Shown here one piece after another: positions 47,046 through 60,452 of a stretch of 64,000 nucleotides of DNA. The stretch is from contig NC_133110.1 of assembly GCF_022965805.1 (NCBI RefSeq), positions 30,872,668 through 30,936,667 of the forward strand. Reading direction: 5' to 3'. The notes under the pieces were generated by a model that ran no database searches, had not been told where the DNA came from, and saw only the letters and a list, made by a program, of their open reading frames with translations. The stretch is from Primulina eburnea. Lineage: Eukaryota > Streptophyta > Magnoliopsida > Lamiales > Gesneriaceae. Position 1 is the first letter of the stretch, and the number at the start of each line of letters is the position of its first letter. A program made the translations under genes and the position numbers.

Positions 47046-48658
47046 TGTAATAGCCGAGCCCGGTGTACGGTACGATTTAAGTTTCGCTTGTTATTTGGGT
47101 TTTGTGATTAGATGATTGGTTGTGTTTTGGGCTATAGTATTATTGGTTATTGTTTTGTTGAGGTATTAGTTGGTGTTGATTGTTCGTTTCAGCGTTTCGG
47201 ATCGAGTTTAGTTGATTTATTACTGTTCATTGCCGTGAGTAGAGTGCACCCGCGCCCTTAGAGGAGTGCCCCCGCGGTGTACTATTCACCATTTTGGAAG
47301 TTGAAGGCCGTGAGGACACCGCACCCGCGGCAGTGCAAGGACCGCACCCGCGGTGAGACCGCACCCGCAGTAATTGTAGCACCGCACCCGCGGTGATCGT
47401 GCATGGAATTTTGTTGGATTGCCGTGAGCTTAGCGCACCCGCGGTGCTTGTGTGACCGCACCCACGGTGTAAGTATGGGCGAGATATTTAGTACCTTTTT
47501 GATTGAGTTGACTTCATTTCTACCTTATCTTATCTACTTTTTCGAGATTTTCTCTCATTTGGCAAGGGTTTTCCTCTATTTCTTTTGCTTCCTACCTTTG
47601 ATTCTTGGCTTTGTTTCGATTTCCGACTTGAGATCGACGTTCTCCGTGGTATAAGGAAGCTTAGGTAAGCTTTTGGTGCGATTCTATTAAGGTTTTGAGT
47701 TAAGGGTTTGCTTGGGCTTGATGTTTTGTTGGTTTAATGGATTATTTGACTTGTACTTGTGGATATAGAGTTGATTTTGGTGTTATTTATGGATTATTGT
47801 TGTAGGTGGTGTACCAAAAGCTAAGTTTGAGGTGTTCTATTGGGTTGTAAGTGGAATTTCATCCTTTTTGCTCACATGATATTATATGTATTGTGTTTTA
47901 AAGGTTTCAAAGTGTTATTCCCTTCCATTGATCCATTGTTATGTATTGATTTCATTGATTATCTATTGGAGGTATTGTATATCTCACTATTGTTAAAAGG
48001 GAATACAAGAGAAAAGATAGAGATTGCGAAACGACGGCTTTAAATGATATTCAGAGTTCAAATGTTTTATTGGATTGATTAATCATAGTCAGAGCATTGC
48101 ATGCAATTAGATGATCATCGACCATAGGCTTTTATCCCCTCACAGTTATCGATTTATATCGATGGGATATTGGCAACCACAGTCATAGATACTATTGATA
48201 TCAATCCAACCATAGAAAAGAGAAATACCATCGTATTGCTATCTATTGCTATTGCTACAGTTATTGATACAGTATTCATGTTTCAGAGTTGATGGTATTT
48301 ATGATTTCAAAGCCATGTTTTACAGAGTATACTATGTATCATTGCTATGTAGAGTTCCACTTGCTGAGTTTTTATACTCATTTCAGTTATTTTCATGTGA
48401 TGCAGATAAGAGCGACCGACCAGGACAGTGATCGTGGATGGGGGTCATATGCATACACCGTTGGAAGGAGGATTATTTTGTATTATTTTGGGACATGATC
48501 ATAAGAATGATTATTTTGTATTTTGTATGTCATTTGAATGATCATGTATTTATTTTTGTAAACATTTTATGAAATGTATTTTGAAACTCCTTCCATATTT
48601 TAAAGAAAAATTTTAAATTCCGCTGTATTATTTTAATGTTACGGGTCAGGGTGTCACA
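47046..48658 (+). repeat. Element A 5' LTR (1,613 bp)
   Basis: It runs from TGTAATAGCC to GGGTGTCACA and is directly followed by TTTAG and the primer-binding site. The first ~70 bp resemble element B's LTR more than A's own 3' LTR. A GC-rich inverted-repeat cluster occupies about 47247-47470. Confidence 0.92.
47247..47470. repeat. GC-rich inverted-repeat cluster of the Tekay-like LTR (about 9 copies)
   Basis: Around nine copies of ACCGCACCCGCGGT or decayed versions (stem ACCGC / GCGGT) sit within ~225 bp of an otherwise AT-rich LTR. Equivalent clusters occur at about 30450-30680, 42085-42315, 53978-54140, 60095-60257 and 61085-61312, so it is a conserved LTR feature. It is CpG-rich. Its role as protein-binding cluster, methylation target or hairpin array is unknown. 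Confidence 0.8.
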
Positions 48659-48663
48659 TTTAG

Positions 48664-48675
48664 TGGTATCAGAGC
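48664..48675 (+). other. Primer-binding site, element A
   Basis: TGGTATCAGAGC lies 5 bp after the LTR end and matches the initiator tRNA-Met 3' end. It would prime reverse transcription. Confidence 0.9.
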
Positions 48676-48792
48676 GGTGTTCTTCGGACCAATGCATATG
48701 ACTTCGTCTACTTTCAACTGTCTGGGTATGTTTCTTGCATCTATCCATTGTTATATATATATTGATTGGTGTCTTGTGAGCAATTGTAGAGT

Positions 48793-51700
48793 ATGCCTCC
48801 TAAGCGTAAGGCGGCAGAGGGTGAGGATAGTTCTTCCTCGAGAGTTGTCGACGAGTTCGGCAAGTTGCTTAAGGAGCAAGCCAAAGTTCATAGCGATCAG
48901 ATCCAGCAGTTGCTCCGATTGCAAGGAGCAGGACAGGGTCGAGGCCAAGTGAGAGGTCAGGTTGCTCAGGCTGTTGGCACTGATGCCGTCTTTTCTGCTT
49001 TTAAGAGAATGGATCCACCGGAATTCGCAGGTAGCACCGATCCTCTAGTAGCTGTCGAGTGGGTCAAGGCGCTTGAAGCTATCTTCGATCATCTCCAGTA
49101 TGAGGACAAAGACAGGATCAGTTGTGCTGTTTTCATGTTGGTTAAGGCTGCCCGCATTTGGTGGAATGCGACGAAGGTCAGTGTTACTGTTGCGACACTG
49201 AAGTGGTCTGAGTTTACGGACTTGTTCTACGACAAGTATTTTCCCGATGCACTTCGAGCGAGGAAGGTTACGGAGTTCTTGGAGCTTCGACAGGGGAGCA
49301 TGGATGTTAGTCAGTATATTCTGAAGTTTGAAGAGGGTTGCCTATTTGCTCCGTATGTTGCATCCAATGATAAAGATAAAGGCGCTCATTTCATTCGAGG
49401 CCTTAGAGCTGAGATTCGTCGTGATATCAACATGTCCAAGGCCGTTACTTTCAAGGAGATTGTGTCCAAAGCATTGTTAGCCGAGCAGGATGAGAAGGAC
49501 ATCGCCAGGGAGAGGCAAGAGAGGCATCAAGCTGTTAATCAGAGAGGCCAGGGTTCTAATCAGAGGGGCAGGGATCGTTTCAAGGGCAAGGGCAAGATGG
49601 AGCCGAGTCCTAGACCATCGCCAGTTCCATTTGATCCCGAGAAGCCTTTGTGTCCAAAGTGTGGCAAGCATCATCGAGGAGAGTGCAGATTGGGCACTCA
49701 TACTTGTTTTCGTTGTGGCACGGCAGGCCACGTTGCCAGAGATTGTCCACGAGGAGCTAGCCAAGGGAGAGTGCAGGGTCGTATCTTTTCGATGACCAAG
49801 GAAGGTATTAATCATGATTCTTCATTGATCTCTAGTACTATTTTGATTTCAGGCAGAGTAGCTACTACTTTGATTGATACTGGTGCTACTCATTCTTTTA
49901 TGTCTGAATTGTTTTTGAGATCTTTGGGTATAGTTCCTTCTGTTCTTCCCCTCCAGCTTAGTGTTGTTTTGCCTTCGGGAGATGTCTTGTGCCCGACATC
50001 GATTGTCTTTGCGTGCCCTGTTCGTATTGAGGAGCGAGTTGTCTTCGCTGATTTGATTGTTATTCCTATGGTTGCTTTCGATGTTATTCTTGTCATGGAT
50101 TGGCTTTCGACTTACCGTGCAGTTATCGATTGTGTTGCTAAGACAGTAGCTTTTGCAGATGATGGCCAGGGAGGAGTTCTCGCCAGCTCAGGTACTTCGC
50201 TGGTCCTTCCTTTTATTTCTTGTCTTGAGGCTGAGAGATTGCTGTGTAGAGGTTGCGATGGGTTTCTTGCTTCTATTGTGGATGTTGATAGACTGATTAA
50301 GTTGAATGTAGATGATATCGATGTTGTGAGGGAGTTTAATGATGTGTTTGAGGATGATGTTCCGGGTTTGCCGCCGGATAGGGATGTTGAGTTTGTGATC
50401 GATCTAGCTCCTGGTACGGTTCCTATCTCTAAGGCTCCGTACCGGATGGCTCCTACTGAGATGAAGGAATTGAAGGCGCAGTTGCAGGATCTTCTAGACA
50501 AGGGTTTTATTCGTCCGAGTTCTTCGCCTTGGGGAGCTCCGGTTCTTTTTGTTAAGAAGAAGGATGGATCTTTGCGGCTGTGTATCGACTACAGGGAGCT
50601 CAACAAAGTGACTGTCAAGAACAAGTATCCGTTGCCACGGATAGATGATTTGTTTGATCAGCTCCATGGTGCCACTGTGTTCTCGAAAATTGATCTTCGG
50701 TCTGGCTACTATCAGTTGAAGGTTAGGGAGTCTGATGTCCCTAAGACGGCTTTCAGGACCAGGTATGGTCATTTTGAGTTTCTTGTGATGTCGTTTGGTT
50801 TGACCAATGCCCCTTCAGTCTTCATGGACCTGATGAACCGAGTGTTCAAGCCGTTCTTGGATAGCTTCGTCATTGTTTTCATAGACGATATTCTTATCTA
50901 TTCCAAGACCAGAGAGCTTCATGCAGAGCATCTCAGAGTGGTGCTTCAGTTGTTGCGAGAGAAGAGGTTGTTTGCCAAGCTGAAGAAGTGTGAGTTTTGG
51001 CTGGATCAGATTTCTTTTCTAGGCCATGTCGTTTCGAGAGATGGCATTGCTGTTGATCCATTGAAGATTGAGGCGATTCAGAATTGGCCTATTCCTACTT
51101 CTGTTTCTGAGGTACGCAGTTTCCTCGGTTTGGCGGGTTATTATCGTCGTTTCATTTCAGATTTTTCCAAGATTTCCCTGCCATTGTCCAATCTGACGAG
51201 GAAGACTGTGAAGTTCGAGTGGTCTATCGATTGCCAGCGTGCATTTCAAGAGCTGAAGGACAGGTTGACGACAGCTCCTGTTCTTTCTTTGCCTAGTGGT
51301 TCTGAGGATTTCGTTGTCTATACCGATGCGTCGAAGAGAGGCCTTGGTGCAGTTCTGATGCAGCGAGGTAAGGTTATTGCCTATGCTTCTCGCCAGTTGA
51401 AGGATTACGAGAAGAATTATCCGACGCATGATTTAGAGCTAGCAGCTGTGGTTTTCGCCCTGAAGATTTGGAGACATTATCTGTATGGCGAAAAGTGTGA
51501 GATCTTCACAGACCACAAGAGTTTGAAGTATCTGTTTTCTCAGAAAGAGCTCAACATGCGGCAGAGGAGGTGGTTAGAACTTGTCAAAGACTATGATGTG
51601 ACGATCAGTTACCACCCAGGGAAGGCGAACGTTGTGGCAGATGCTTTGAGCCGCAAGTCGAGTGCTTCTTTGAGTTCTTTGTTTCAGAGGCCTTTGTTGA

Positions 51701-52071
51701 TGGATTTGCAGAGAGAGGAGATTGATCTGGTGATTCCAGGTACCATTGCTCGCTTTTCAGCGTTGGTCATTCGATCTACCTTGACGGACAGGATCCGTAG
51801 AGAGCAGTCGACTGATGTTCAGTTGACAGAGTTGAGAGCTAGAGCTGAGGAGAGGGGTAATTCAGAGTTTGGTTCGAATGGTGATGGATTGGTGACTTTC
51901 AGAGGCCGCATTTGTGTTCCTATTGGCGACGATATTCGTAGAGACGTCTTGACAGAGGCTCATACCGCACCTTATTCGATTCATCCAGGCAGTACGAAGA
52001 TGTATCAGGATCTTCGTCGACTCTACTGGTGGCCAGGTATGAAGAAAGATGTTGCTTTGTTCATTTCTTAG
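48793..52071 (+). pseudogene. Element A gag-pol polyprotein up to a nonsense codon in the integrase finger
   Basis: A 1092-residue frame. Order: gag (WW-containing capsid region, about 60-240), two zinc motifs ([12 protein letters not shown], then [14 protein letters not shown] about 305), aspartic protease DTGATHSFM (about 362), RT with FIDD (about 697), RNase H TDASKRG (about 844), and the start of the integrase HHCC finger. A TAG at 52069-52071 stands where element B has a Gln codon (CAG), one base before the CLTC of the finger. Another private change is GMDW to VMDW in the protease region. The start MPPKRKA is identical in element B. Confidence 0.92.
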
Positions 52072-52820
52072 TGCCTTACTTGTCAGCAGGTGAAGATTGA
52101 GCATCAGAGACCTGCTGGGACATTGCTATCTTTGCCGATTCCTCAGTGGAAGTGGGAGCACATTACGATGGATTTCGTGACTGGTCTTCCCAGAGTGCCG
52201 AAAGGTTATAATTCCATTTGGGTCATTGTTGATAGATTGACCAAGTCAGCTCATTTCCTTCCAGTCAAGACGACGTACTCGATGAATCAGTATGCCGAGG
52301 ACTACATTGCAGAGATTGTTAGACTTCATGGTGTGCCCGTGTCGATTGTGTCTGATCGTGATCCCAGGTTTACCTCCGAATTTTGGAAGAGTCTTCATAG
52401 AGCTATGGGTTCTCGATTAGCTTTCAGTACAGCTTATCATCCTCAGAGCGACGGTCAGTCAGAGAGAGTTATTCAGATTCTTGAGGATATGCTCAGAGCT
52501 TGTACTATTGATTATTCTGGTAGTTGGGATTCTAAGTTACCTTTGGTGGAGTTCACGTACAACAATAGCTACCAGGCGTCGATTGGCATGGCACCGTATG
52601 AGGCACTTTATGGCAGGAAGTGCAGATCCCCTTTGTTTTGGGATGAGGTTGGTGAGAGGAAGATGTTGGGTCCCGAGTTGGTCCAGCAGACTGCCGATGT
52701 TGTTGCAGTGATCAGAGAGAGGATGAAGACTGCTCAGTCCAGGCAGAAGAGCTATGCAGATGTTCGTCGTAGACCTTTGCACTTCGAGGTTGGCGATCAT
52801 GTATTTCTGAAGATAGCACC
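52072..52820 (+). pseudogene. Element A integrase core, cut by element B
   Basis: The same frame continues after the [22 protein letters not shown] (first Asp), VSDRD (second Asp), SDGQSER (Glu), so the triad is preserved. It is broken at VFLKIAP, where element B inserts after GCACC. The remaining integrase C-terminus and chromodomain lie 7.6 kb downstream at 60453. Confidence 0.92.
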
Positions 52821-54330
52821 TGTGATACCCTGACCTCTTTTAAAATAAATACGCAGCGGAAATAAAATTTTTCTCTTTAAAATATACGGAAGGAGTTTCA
52901 AAATACATTTCATCAAATATCTTTACAAAATAAATACATGATCATTTAAATGACATAACAAAAACAAAATATCATTCCTATGATCATGCCAAAATCCTCC
53001 TTCCAACGGTGTATGCATATGACCCCCGATCTACAGTCAACGTCCCGAGGCACCACTCTGATCTGCATCACATGAAAATAACTGAAATGAGAATAAATCT
53101 CAGCAAGTGGAACTCTTATATAACAATGAACAATAACTCTGTAAAACATCTCTTTGAAATCATAAATACCATCAACTCTGAACTGTAAACTCTGAATATC
53201 AATAACATAGCAATAGCATAAAAATATGATGGTATTTCTCTTTTGCTCTGGGGATTGATATCAATAGTATCTCTGCTCTGGGGTTGCTCGTATCCCAAAT
53301 CGATATAAATACCGATAACTCTGAGGGATATAAGCCTCTGGGCGATGATCATCTAATATTGCATGCAATCTCTGACTATGTATTTATCAATCCGAAAACA
53401 TTTAAACTCTTCTCTGGTTTTACAATCACTTTGAACTCTATATATCTCTTTGTATTCCCTTTAATCAATAATGAGACATACAATGCCTCCAATACATATA
53501 ACAATACATACTATGGATCAAATGGAAGGGAATAACACAATAAACTCTTTGAAACACATACATATATAATCATGTGAGCAAAAGGAATGAATTTCCACTT
53601 ACAAACCACAACAAACACCTCAACTTAGCTCTTGATCACCACCTACAACAAATAATCCACAAATAACACCAATATCAACTAAATATCCAAGATTACAAGC
53701 TAAATAATCCATAAATCCACATAAACAACCCACCTAAACAACTCTTAATTTACAACCTTAACAGAATCGCACCAAAAACTTACCCAAGCTTCCTAGCACC
53801 AAGGAGAACGTCGAACTCAAGTCGAAATTCCAAGCAAACGCTTGAATCGAAGATAGGAAGTGAAAGAAATGACCAAAAACCCTTGCAATGGAGAGAAATG
53901 TCGAAAATGAAGGAGAGAATAAAGGAAAAGTATGGCCAACCACTCCAAAAAGTAGCTTAAAAACTCGACCATACCTTCACCGCGGGTGCGCTCCTCTAAG
54001 CACCGCGGGTGCGCAATGGCTACGGCATCTCAAAAAAAATCTGGAACTCGAACAGCGCGGGTGCGGCACTGCAAACAGCGCGGGTGCGGTCTCCACCGCG
54101 GGGGCGGTCACTACAACGCCGCGGGTGCGGTGTGCTCACGGCAAAACACTATTCCCATGCAACAAAAATCAAACCGAAACACTGAAACGAACAACCAACA
54201 TCATCTAATACCTCAAGACAATAAAACTAACAATACTATAGCCCAAAAATACAACTCTGAACATCTAATCAAATATCCCAAATAACAAACGAAACTTAAA
54301 TCGTACCGTACACCGGGCTCGGCTATTACA
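52821..54330 (-). repeat. Element B 3' LTR (1,510 bp)
   Basis: Left copy on the plus strand, TGTGATACCCTGACC to CGGGCTCGGCTATTACA. It borders the polypurine tract (54331-54343 on the plus strand, pyrimidine-rich). It carries the GC-rich cluster at about 53978-54140. Confidence 0.93.
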
Positions 54331-54370
54331 ATCTCCCCCCCTTAAGGGAATTTCGTCCGCGAAATTGACG

Positions 54371-57300
54371 TCACGGCACGAACAACTCAGGATACTTCTC
54401 TCTCATCACATCCTCTGGTTCCCACGTAGCCTCCTCTATCAAATGGTTCCTCCAAAGAACTTTGACAATGCCGATCTCTTTGTTCCTCAGAACTCTAACT
54501 GTGCGATCCAAAATCTGAATCGGAATCTCTTGATATGTCAAATTCGGCGTCAAGTCCAATGGCTCATGGCGAAGAACATGGGAAGGATCTGCAACATACT
54601 TCCTGAGCATCGAAACGTGAAACACATTATGAACTCTGTCAAGATCTGGAGGTAGGGCTAATCTGTAGGCTCTGTCACCAACTCTGTCCAAAATCTCGAA
54701 TGGACCAATAAATCTAGGACTCAACTTGCCCTTCTTGCCAAATCTCATCACACCCTTGAGAGGTGCTATCTTCAGAAATACATGGTCGCCAACCTCGAAC
54801 TGCAAAGGTCTACGACGAACATCTGCATAGCTCTTCTGTCTGGACTGGGCAGTCTTCATCCTCTCTCTGATAACAGCAACAACATCAGCAGTCTGTTGAA
54901 CCAACTCTGGTCCCAACATCTTCCTCTCACCAACCTCGTCCCAATACAAGGGAGATCTGCACTTCCTGCCATAAAGTGCCTCATACGGTGCCATGCCAAT
55001 CGTCGCCTGGTAGCTATTGTTATAAGTGAACTCAACCAAAGGCAACAAAGAATCCCAGCTACCTGGAAAGTCTATCGTACAAGCTCTGAGCATATCCTCA
55101 AGAATCTGAATGACTCTCTCTGACTGACCATCGCTCTGAGGATGATAGGCTGTACTGAACGCTAACCGCGAACCCATAGCTCTGTGCAAACTCTTCCAAA
55201 ACTCTGAAGTAAATCTAGGGTCACGATCAGACACAATCGACACAGGGACACCATGAAGTCTGACAATCTCTGCTATGTAGTCCTCGGCATACTGGTTCAT
55301 CGAATACGTCGTCTTGACTGGAAGAAAGTGCGCTGACTTAGTCAATCGATCAACGATAACCCAAATAGAATTGAAACCTCTCCGCACTCTGGGAAGACCA
55401 GTCACGAAATCCATCGTAATATGCTCCCACTTCCACTGAGGAATCGGCAACGACAACAATGTCCCAGCAGGTCTCTGGTGCTCAATCTTCACCTGCTGAC
55501 AAGTAAGGCACTGAGAAATGAACACGGCAACATCCTTCTTCATACCTGGCCACCAGTAGAGTCGACGAAGATCCTGATACATCTTCGTACTGCCTGGATG
55601 AATCGAATAAGGTGCGGTATGAGCCTCTGTCAGAATATCTCTACGAATATCATCGCCAACAGGAACACAAATACGACCTCTGAAAGTCACCAAACCATCA
55701 CCATTCAAGGCAAACTCTGAATTACCTCTAATCTCTGCTCTATCTCTCAACTCTGTCAACTGAACATCAGTCGACTGCTCTCTACGAATCCTGTCCGTCA
55801 AAGAAGATCGAATAACCAACGCTGAAAGACGAGCAATGGTACCTGGAATCACCAGATCAATCTCCTCTCTCTGCAAATCCATCAGCAACGGTCTCTGAAT
55901 CAAAGAACTCAATGAAGCACTCGACTTGCGGCTCAAAGCATCAGCCACAACATTCGCCTTCCCTGGGTGATAACTGATAGTTACATCGTAATCCTTGACA
56001 AGCTCTAACCACCTCCTCTGTCGCATATTGAGCTCTTTCTGCGAGAACAGATACTTTAAACTCTTGTGGTCTGTGAAGATCTCACACTTTTCGCCATACA
56101 GATAATGTCTCCAAATCTTAAGGGCGAAAACCACAGCTGCTAGCTCCAAATCGTGCGTCGGATAATTCTTCTCATAATCCTTCAACTGGCGAGAAGCATA
56201 GGCAATGACCTTACCTCTCTGCATCAACACTGCACCGAGACCCTTCTTCGACGCATCGGTAAAGACCACAAAATCCTCTGAACCACTGGGCAATGCGAGA
56301 ATAGGAGCTGACGTCAATCTATCCTTCAACTCTTGAAATGCGCTCTGGCAATCTATAGACCACTCGAACTTCACAGTCTTCCTTGTCAAATTGGACAATG
56401 GCAGGGCAATCTTGGAAAAATCCGAAATGAAACGACGATAGTAACCCGCCAAACCAAGGAAACTGCGTACCTCTGAAACAGTTGTAGGAATAGGCCACTT
56501 CTGAATCGCCTCTATCTTCATCGGATCAACAGCAATGCCATCCCTCGAAACGACATGGCCTAGAAAAGAAATCTGATCCAGCCAAAACTCACACTTCTTC
56601 AACTTAGCAAACAACCTCCGCTCTCTCAGCAACTGGAGCACAACTCTGAGATGCTCTGAATGAAGCTCTCTGGTCTTAGAATAGATCAAGATATCGTCGA
56701 TAAAGACAATGACGAAGCTATCCAAATACGGCTTGAACACACGGTTCATCAGGTCCATGAAAACAGAAGGGGCATTGGTCAAACCAAAAGACATCACGAG
56801 AAACTCATAGTGACCATACCTGGTCCTGAAAGCCGTCTTAGGGATATCAGACTCCCTAACCTTCAACTGATAGTAGCCAGACCGAAGATCAATCTTCGAG
56901 AAAACAGTGGCACCCTGGAGTTGGTCAAATAGATCGTCAATCCGTGGCAACTGATACTTGTTCTTGATCGTCACTTTGTTGAGCTCTCTGTAATCGATAC
57001 ACAGACGCAAAGACCCGTCCTTCTTCTTAACAAATAGAACCGGAGCTCCCCAAGGCGAAGAACTCGGACGAATGAAACCCTTATCTAGAAGATCCTGCAA
57101 CTGCGTCTTCAACTCTTTCATCTCAGTAGGAGCCATCCTATACGGAGCCTTAGAAATAGGAACCGTACCTGGAGCAAGATCAATAACAAACTCTACATCC
57201 CTATCCGGCGGCAAACCCGGAACATCATCCTCAAACACATCAGCAAACTCCCTCACCACATCAATATCATCAATATTCAACTTAATCAGTCTATCCATAT

Positions 57301-58801
57301 CCACAACAGATGCTAGAAAAACATCACAACCTCTACACAATAGCCTCTCAGCATCAAGACACGAAATAAAAGGAAGGACCAGCGAAGTACCTGAGCTGGC
57401 GAGAACTCCTCCCTGGTCATCATCTGCAAAAGTCACCGTCTTAGCAACGCAATCAATAACAGCACGATAGGTCGACAGCCAATCCATGCCAAGAATAACA
57501 TCAAAGGCAACCATCGGGATCACAATCAAATCAGCAAAGACCTCTCGATCAACAAAACGAACGGGGCACGCATACACTATGGAAGTCGGGCACAAAACAT
57601 CTCCCGAAGGCAAAACAACACTAAGCTGAAGGGGAATAACAGAAGGAACTATACCCAAAGATCTCAAAAACAATTCAGACATAAAAGAATGAGTAGCACC
57701 AGTATCAATCAAAGTAGTAGCTACTCTGCCTGAAATTAAAATGGAACTAGAGATTACAGAAGAATTACAATTAATACCTTCCTTAGTCATCGAAAAGATA
57801 CGACCCTGCACCTTCTCCTGGCTAGCTCCCCTAGGACAATCTCTGGAAATATGGCCTGGCATGCCACAACGATAACAAGAACGAGTGCCAAATCTACACT
57901 CTCCACGATGAGGTCTGCCACACTTGGGACACAAGGATCTCTCAGAATCAGATGGAGCAACTGGCGCTGACGGTGGCCTAGGACTCTGATCCACCTTGCC
58001 CTTCCCCTTGAATCGATCTCTGCCACGCTGACCTGAACTCTGGCCTCTTTGAACATTAGCCTGGTGCCTCGCCTGTCTCTCCCTGGCGATATCCTTCTCG
58101 TCCTGCTCTGCTAGCAACGCCTTGGACACAATCTCCTTGAAAGTCACAGCCTTGGACATATTGATATCACGCCTAATCTCCGCTCTAAGGCCTCGAATGA
58201 AGTGAGCACCTTTATCTTTATCACTGGTAGCAATGTACGGAGCAAAAAGGCAACCCTCCTCGAACTTGAGAATATACTCGTCCACATTCAAGCTCCCCTG
58301 ACGAAGCTCCAAGAACTCTGTGACCTTCCTCGCTCGCAGTGCATCAGGAAAGTACTTGTCGTAGAAAAGCTCAGTAAACTCAGACCACTTCAAAGTAGAA
58401 ACATCAATGCCAACCTTGGTCGCATTCCACCACAAACGTGCAGCTTTAACCAGCATAAAAACAGCACAACTGATACGATCTCTGTCCTCATAGTGGAGAT
58501 GATCAAAAATCGCCTCCAAAGCCTTGACCCACTCTACTGCAGCTAAAGGATCGGAGCTGCCTGGAAACTCGGGTGGATCCATCCTCTTAAACGCAGAAAA
58601 GATAGCATCAGAACCAACTGCAGCTGGAGCAACCTGCCCTCTACCTTGGCCTCTGCCCTGGCCTGTTCCTTGCAGTCTAATCAACTGCTGGATCTGCTCA
58701 CTATGAACCTTAGCCTGCTCCTTCAGTAACTTGCCGAACTCGTCGACAACTCTCGAGGACGAACTATCCTCCCCCTCTGACGCCTTACGCTTAGGAGGCA
58801 T
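54371..58801 (-). CDS. Element B gag-pol polyprotein with chromodomain, uninterrupted
   Basis: A 1476-residue single polyprotein, the usual length for this chromovirus group. Order with approximate residues: gag capsid region 60-240; zinc motifs [12 protein letters not shown] and [14 protein letters not shown] (about 308); aspartic protease DTGATHSFM (about 365); RT with FIDD (about 700); RNase H TDASKKG (about 846); integrase HHCC finger (about 1060-1100); core with ITMDF (about 1130), VSDRD (about 1192), SDGQSER (about 1228), fitting D,D35E; GPFEIL module (about 1380); chromodomain with [14 protein letters not shown] near the C-terminus. All catalytic residues I checked are present. It would supply particle, processing, cDNA synthesis and integration functions. 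Start MPPKRKA is conserved with element A and lies just after the primer-binding site. Confidence 0.95.
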   Translation of the reverse strand: MPPKRKASEGEDSSSSRVVDEFGKLLKEQAKVHSEQIQQLIRLQGTGQGRGQGRGQVAPAAVGSDAIFSAFKRMDPPEFPGSSDPLAAVEWVKALEAIFDHLHYEDRDRISCAVFMLVKAARLWWNATKVGIDVSTLKWSEFTELFYDKYFPDALRARKVTEFLELRQGSLNVDEYILKFEEGCLFAPYIATSDKDKGAHFIRGLRAEIRRDINMSKAVTFKEIVSKALLAEQDEKDIARERQARHQANVQRGQSSGQRGRDRFKGKGKVDQSPRPPSAPVAPSDSERSLCPKCGRPHRGECRFGTRSCYRCGMPGHISRDCPRGASQEKVQGRIFSMTKEGINCNSSVISSSILISGRVATTLIDTGATHSFMSELFLRSLGIVPSVIPLQLSVVLPSGDVLCPTSIVYACPVRFVDREVFADLIVIPMVAFDVILGMDWLSTYRAVIDCVAKTVTFADDDQGGVLASSGTSLVLPFISCLDAERLLCRGCDVFLASVVDMDRLIKLNIDDIDVVREFADVFEDDVPGLPPDRDVEFVIDLAPGTVPISKAPYRMAPTEMKELKTQLQDLLDKGFIRPSSSPWGAPVLFVKKKDGSLRLCIDYRELNKVTIKNKYQLPRIDDLFDQLQGATVFSKIDLRSGYYQLKVRESDIPKTAFRTRYGHYEFLVMSFGLTNAPSVFMDLMNRVFKPYLDSFVIVFIDDILIYSKTRELHSEHLRVVLQLLRERRLFAKLKKCEFWLDQISFLGHVVSRDGIAVDPMKIEAIQKWPIPTTVSEVRSFLGLAGYYRRFISDFSKIALPLSNLTRKTVKFEWSIDCQSAFQELKDRLTSAPILALPSGSEDFVVFTDASKKGLGAVLMQRGKVIAYASRQLKDYEKNYPTHDLELAAVVFALKIWRHYLYGEKCEIFTDHKSLKYLFSQKELNMRQRRWLELVKDYDVTISYHPGKANVVADALSRKSSASLSSLIQRPLLMDLQREEIDLVIPGTIARLSALVIRSSLTDRIRREQSTDVQLTELRDRAEIRGNSEFALNGDGLVTFRGRICVPVGDDIRRDILTEAHTAPYSIHPGSTKMYQDLRRLYWWPGMKKDVAVFISQCLTCQQVKIEHQRPAGTLLSLPIPQWKWEHITMDFVTGLPRVRRGFNSIWVIVDRLTKSAHFLPVKTTYSMNQYAEDYIAEIVRLHGVPVSIVSDRDPRFTSEFWKSLHRAMGSRLAFSTAYHPQSDGQSERVIQILEDMLRACTIDFPGSWDSLLPLVEFTYNNSYQATIGMAPYEALYGRKCRSPLYWDEVGERKMLGPELVQQTADVVAVIRERMKTAQSRQKSYADVRRRPLQFEVGDHVFLKIAPLKGVMRFGKKGKLSPRFIGPFEILDRVGDRAYRLALPPDLDRVHNVFHVSMLRKYVADPSHVLRHEPLDLTPNLTYQEIPIQILDRTVRVLRNKEIGIVKVLWRNHLIEEATWEPEDVMREKYPELFVP

Positions 58802-58920
58802 CCTCTACTCTACAATGCTCACAAGATACCAATCAATACATAACAATAGATAGATGCAAAGAAAACATACCCGGACAGTTGAAAGTAGACGAAGTCATAT
58901 GCATTGGTCCGAAGAACACC

Positions 58921-58932
58921 GCTCTGATACCA
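58921..58932 (-). other. Primer-binding site, element B
   Basis: On the minus strand TGGTATCAGAGC follows the 5' LTR after 5 bp and matches the initiator tRNA-Met 3' end. Confidence 0.9.
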
Positions 58933-58937
58933 CTAAA

Positions 58938-60447
58938 TGTGATACCCTGACCTCTTTTAAAATAAATACGCAGCGGAAATAAAATTTTTCTCTTTAAAAT
59001 ATACGGAAGGAGTTTCAAAATACATTTCATCAAATATCTTTACAAAATAAATACATGATCATTTAAATGACATAACAAAAACAAAATATCATTCCTATGA
59101 TCATGCCAAAATCCTCCTTCCAACGGTGTATGCATATGACCCCCGATCTACAGTCAACGTCCCGAGGCACCACTCTGATCTGCATCACATGAAAATAACT
59201 GAAATGAGAATAAATCTCAGCAAGTGGAACTCTTATATAACAATGAACAATAACTCTGTAAAACATCTCTTTGAAATCATAAATACCATCAACTCTGAAC
59301 TGTAAACTCTGAATATCAATAACATAGCAATAGCATAAAAATATGATGGTATTTCTCTTTTGCTCTGGGGATTGATATCAATAGTATCTCTGCTCTGGGG
59401 TTGCTCGTATCCCAAATCGATATAAATACCGATAACTCTGAGGGATATAAGCCTCTGGGCGATGATCATCTAATATTACATGCAATCTCTGACTATGTAT
59501 TTATCAATCCGAAAACATTTAAACTCTTCTCTGGTTTTACAATCACTTTGAACTCTATATATCTCTTTGTATTCCCTTTAATCAATAATGAGACATACAA
59601 TGCCTCCAATACATATAACAATACATACTATGGATCAAATGGAAGGGAATAACACAATAAACTCTTTGAAACACATACATATATAATCATGTGAGCAAAA
59701 GGAATGAATTTCCACTTACAAACCACAACAAACACCTCAACTTAGCTCTTGATCACCACCTACAACAAATAATCCACAAATAAAACCAATATCAACTAAA
59801 TATCCAAGATTACAAGCTAAATAATCCATAAATCCACATAAACAACCCACCTAAACAACTCTTAATTTACAACCTTAACAGAATCGCACCAAAAACTTAC
59901 CCAAGCTTCCTAGCACCAAGGAGAACGTCGAACTCAAGTCGAAATTCCAAACAAACGCTTGAATCGAAGATAGGAAGTGAAAGAAATGACCAAAAACCCT
60001 TGCAATGGAGAGAAATGTCGAAAATGAAGGAGAGAATAAAGGAAAAGTATGGCCAACCACTCCAAAAAGTAGCTTAAAAACTCGACCATACCTTCACCGC
60101 GGGTGCGCTCCTCTAAGCACCGCGGGTGCGCAATGGCTACGGCATCTCAAAAAAAATCTGGAACTCGAACAGCGCGGGTGCGGCACTGCAAACAGCGCGG
60201 GTGCGGTCTCCACCGCGGGGGCGGTCACTACAACGCCGCGGGTGCGGTGTGCTCACGGCAAAACACTATTCCCATGCAACAAAAATCAAACCGAAACGCT
60301 GAAACGAACAACCAACATCATCTAATACCTCAAGACAATAAAACTAACAATACTATAGCCCAAAAATACAACTCTGAACATCTAATCAAATATCCCAAAT
60401 AACAAACGAAACTTAAATCGTACCATACACCGGGCTCGGCTATTACA
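58938..60447 (-). repeat. Element B 5' LTR (1,510 bp)
   Basis: Right copy, the same length as the left LTR. Substitutions seen by hand against the left LTR lie near 59478, 59783, 59950, 60298 and 60425. The near identity points to a recent insertion. It carries the GC-rich cluster at about 60095-60257. Confidence 0.93.
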
Positions 60448-60452
60448 GCACC

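Larger units (their letters stand above)
52821..60447 (-). mobile_element. Element B: intact young Tekay-like retrotransposon nested in element A
   Basis: A 7,627 bp element in minus orientation with 1,510 bp LTRs on both sides, flanked by target duplications GCACC (52816-52820 and 60448-60452) that restore element A's integrase when removed. By hand I find about five substitutions between its LTRs. It has a primer-binding site, polypurine tract and an uninterrupted 1476-codon polyprotein. All parts expected for an autonomous element are present, so it may be competent; activity is unknown. Confidence 0.95.

Noticed and set aside
53284..53535. ORFs of 60-106 residues in element B's LTRs, present in both LTR copies
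   Set aside because: Their duplication is explained by the LTR pair itself; no start context or known domain supports them.
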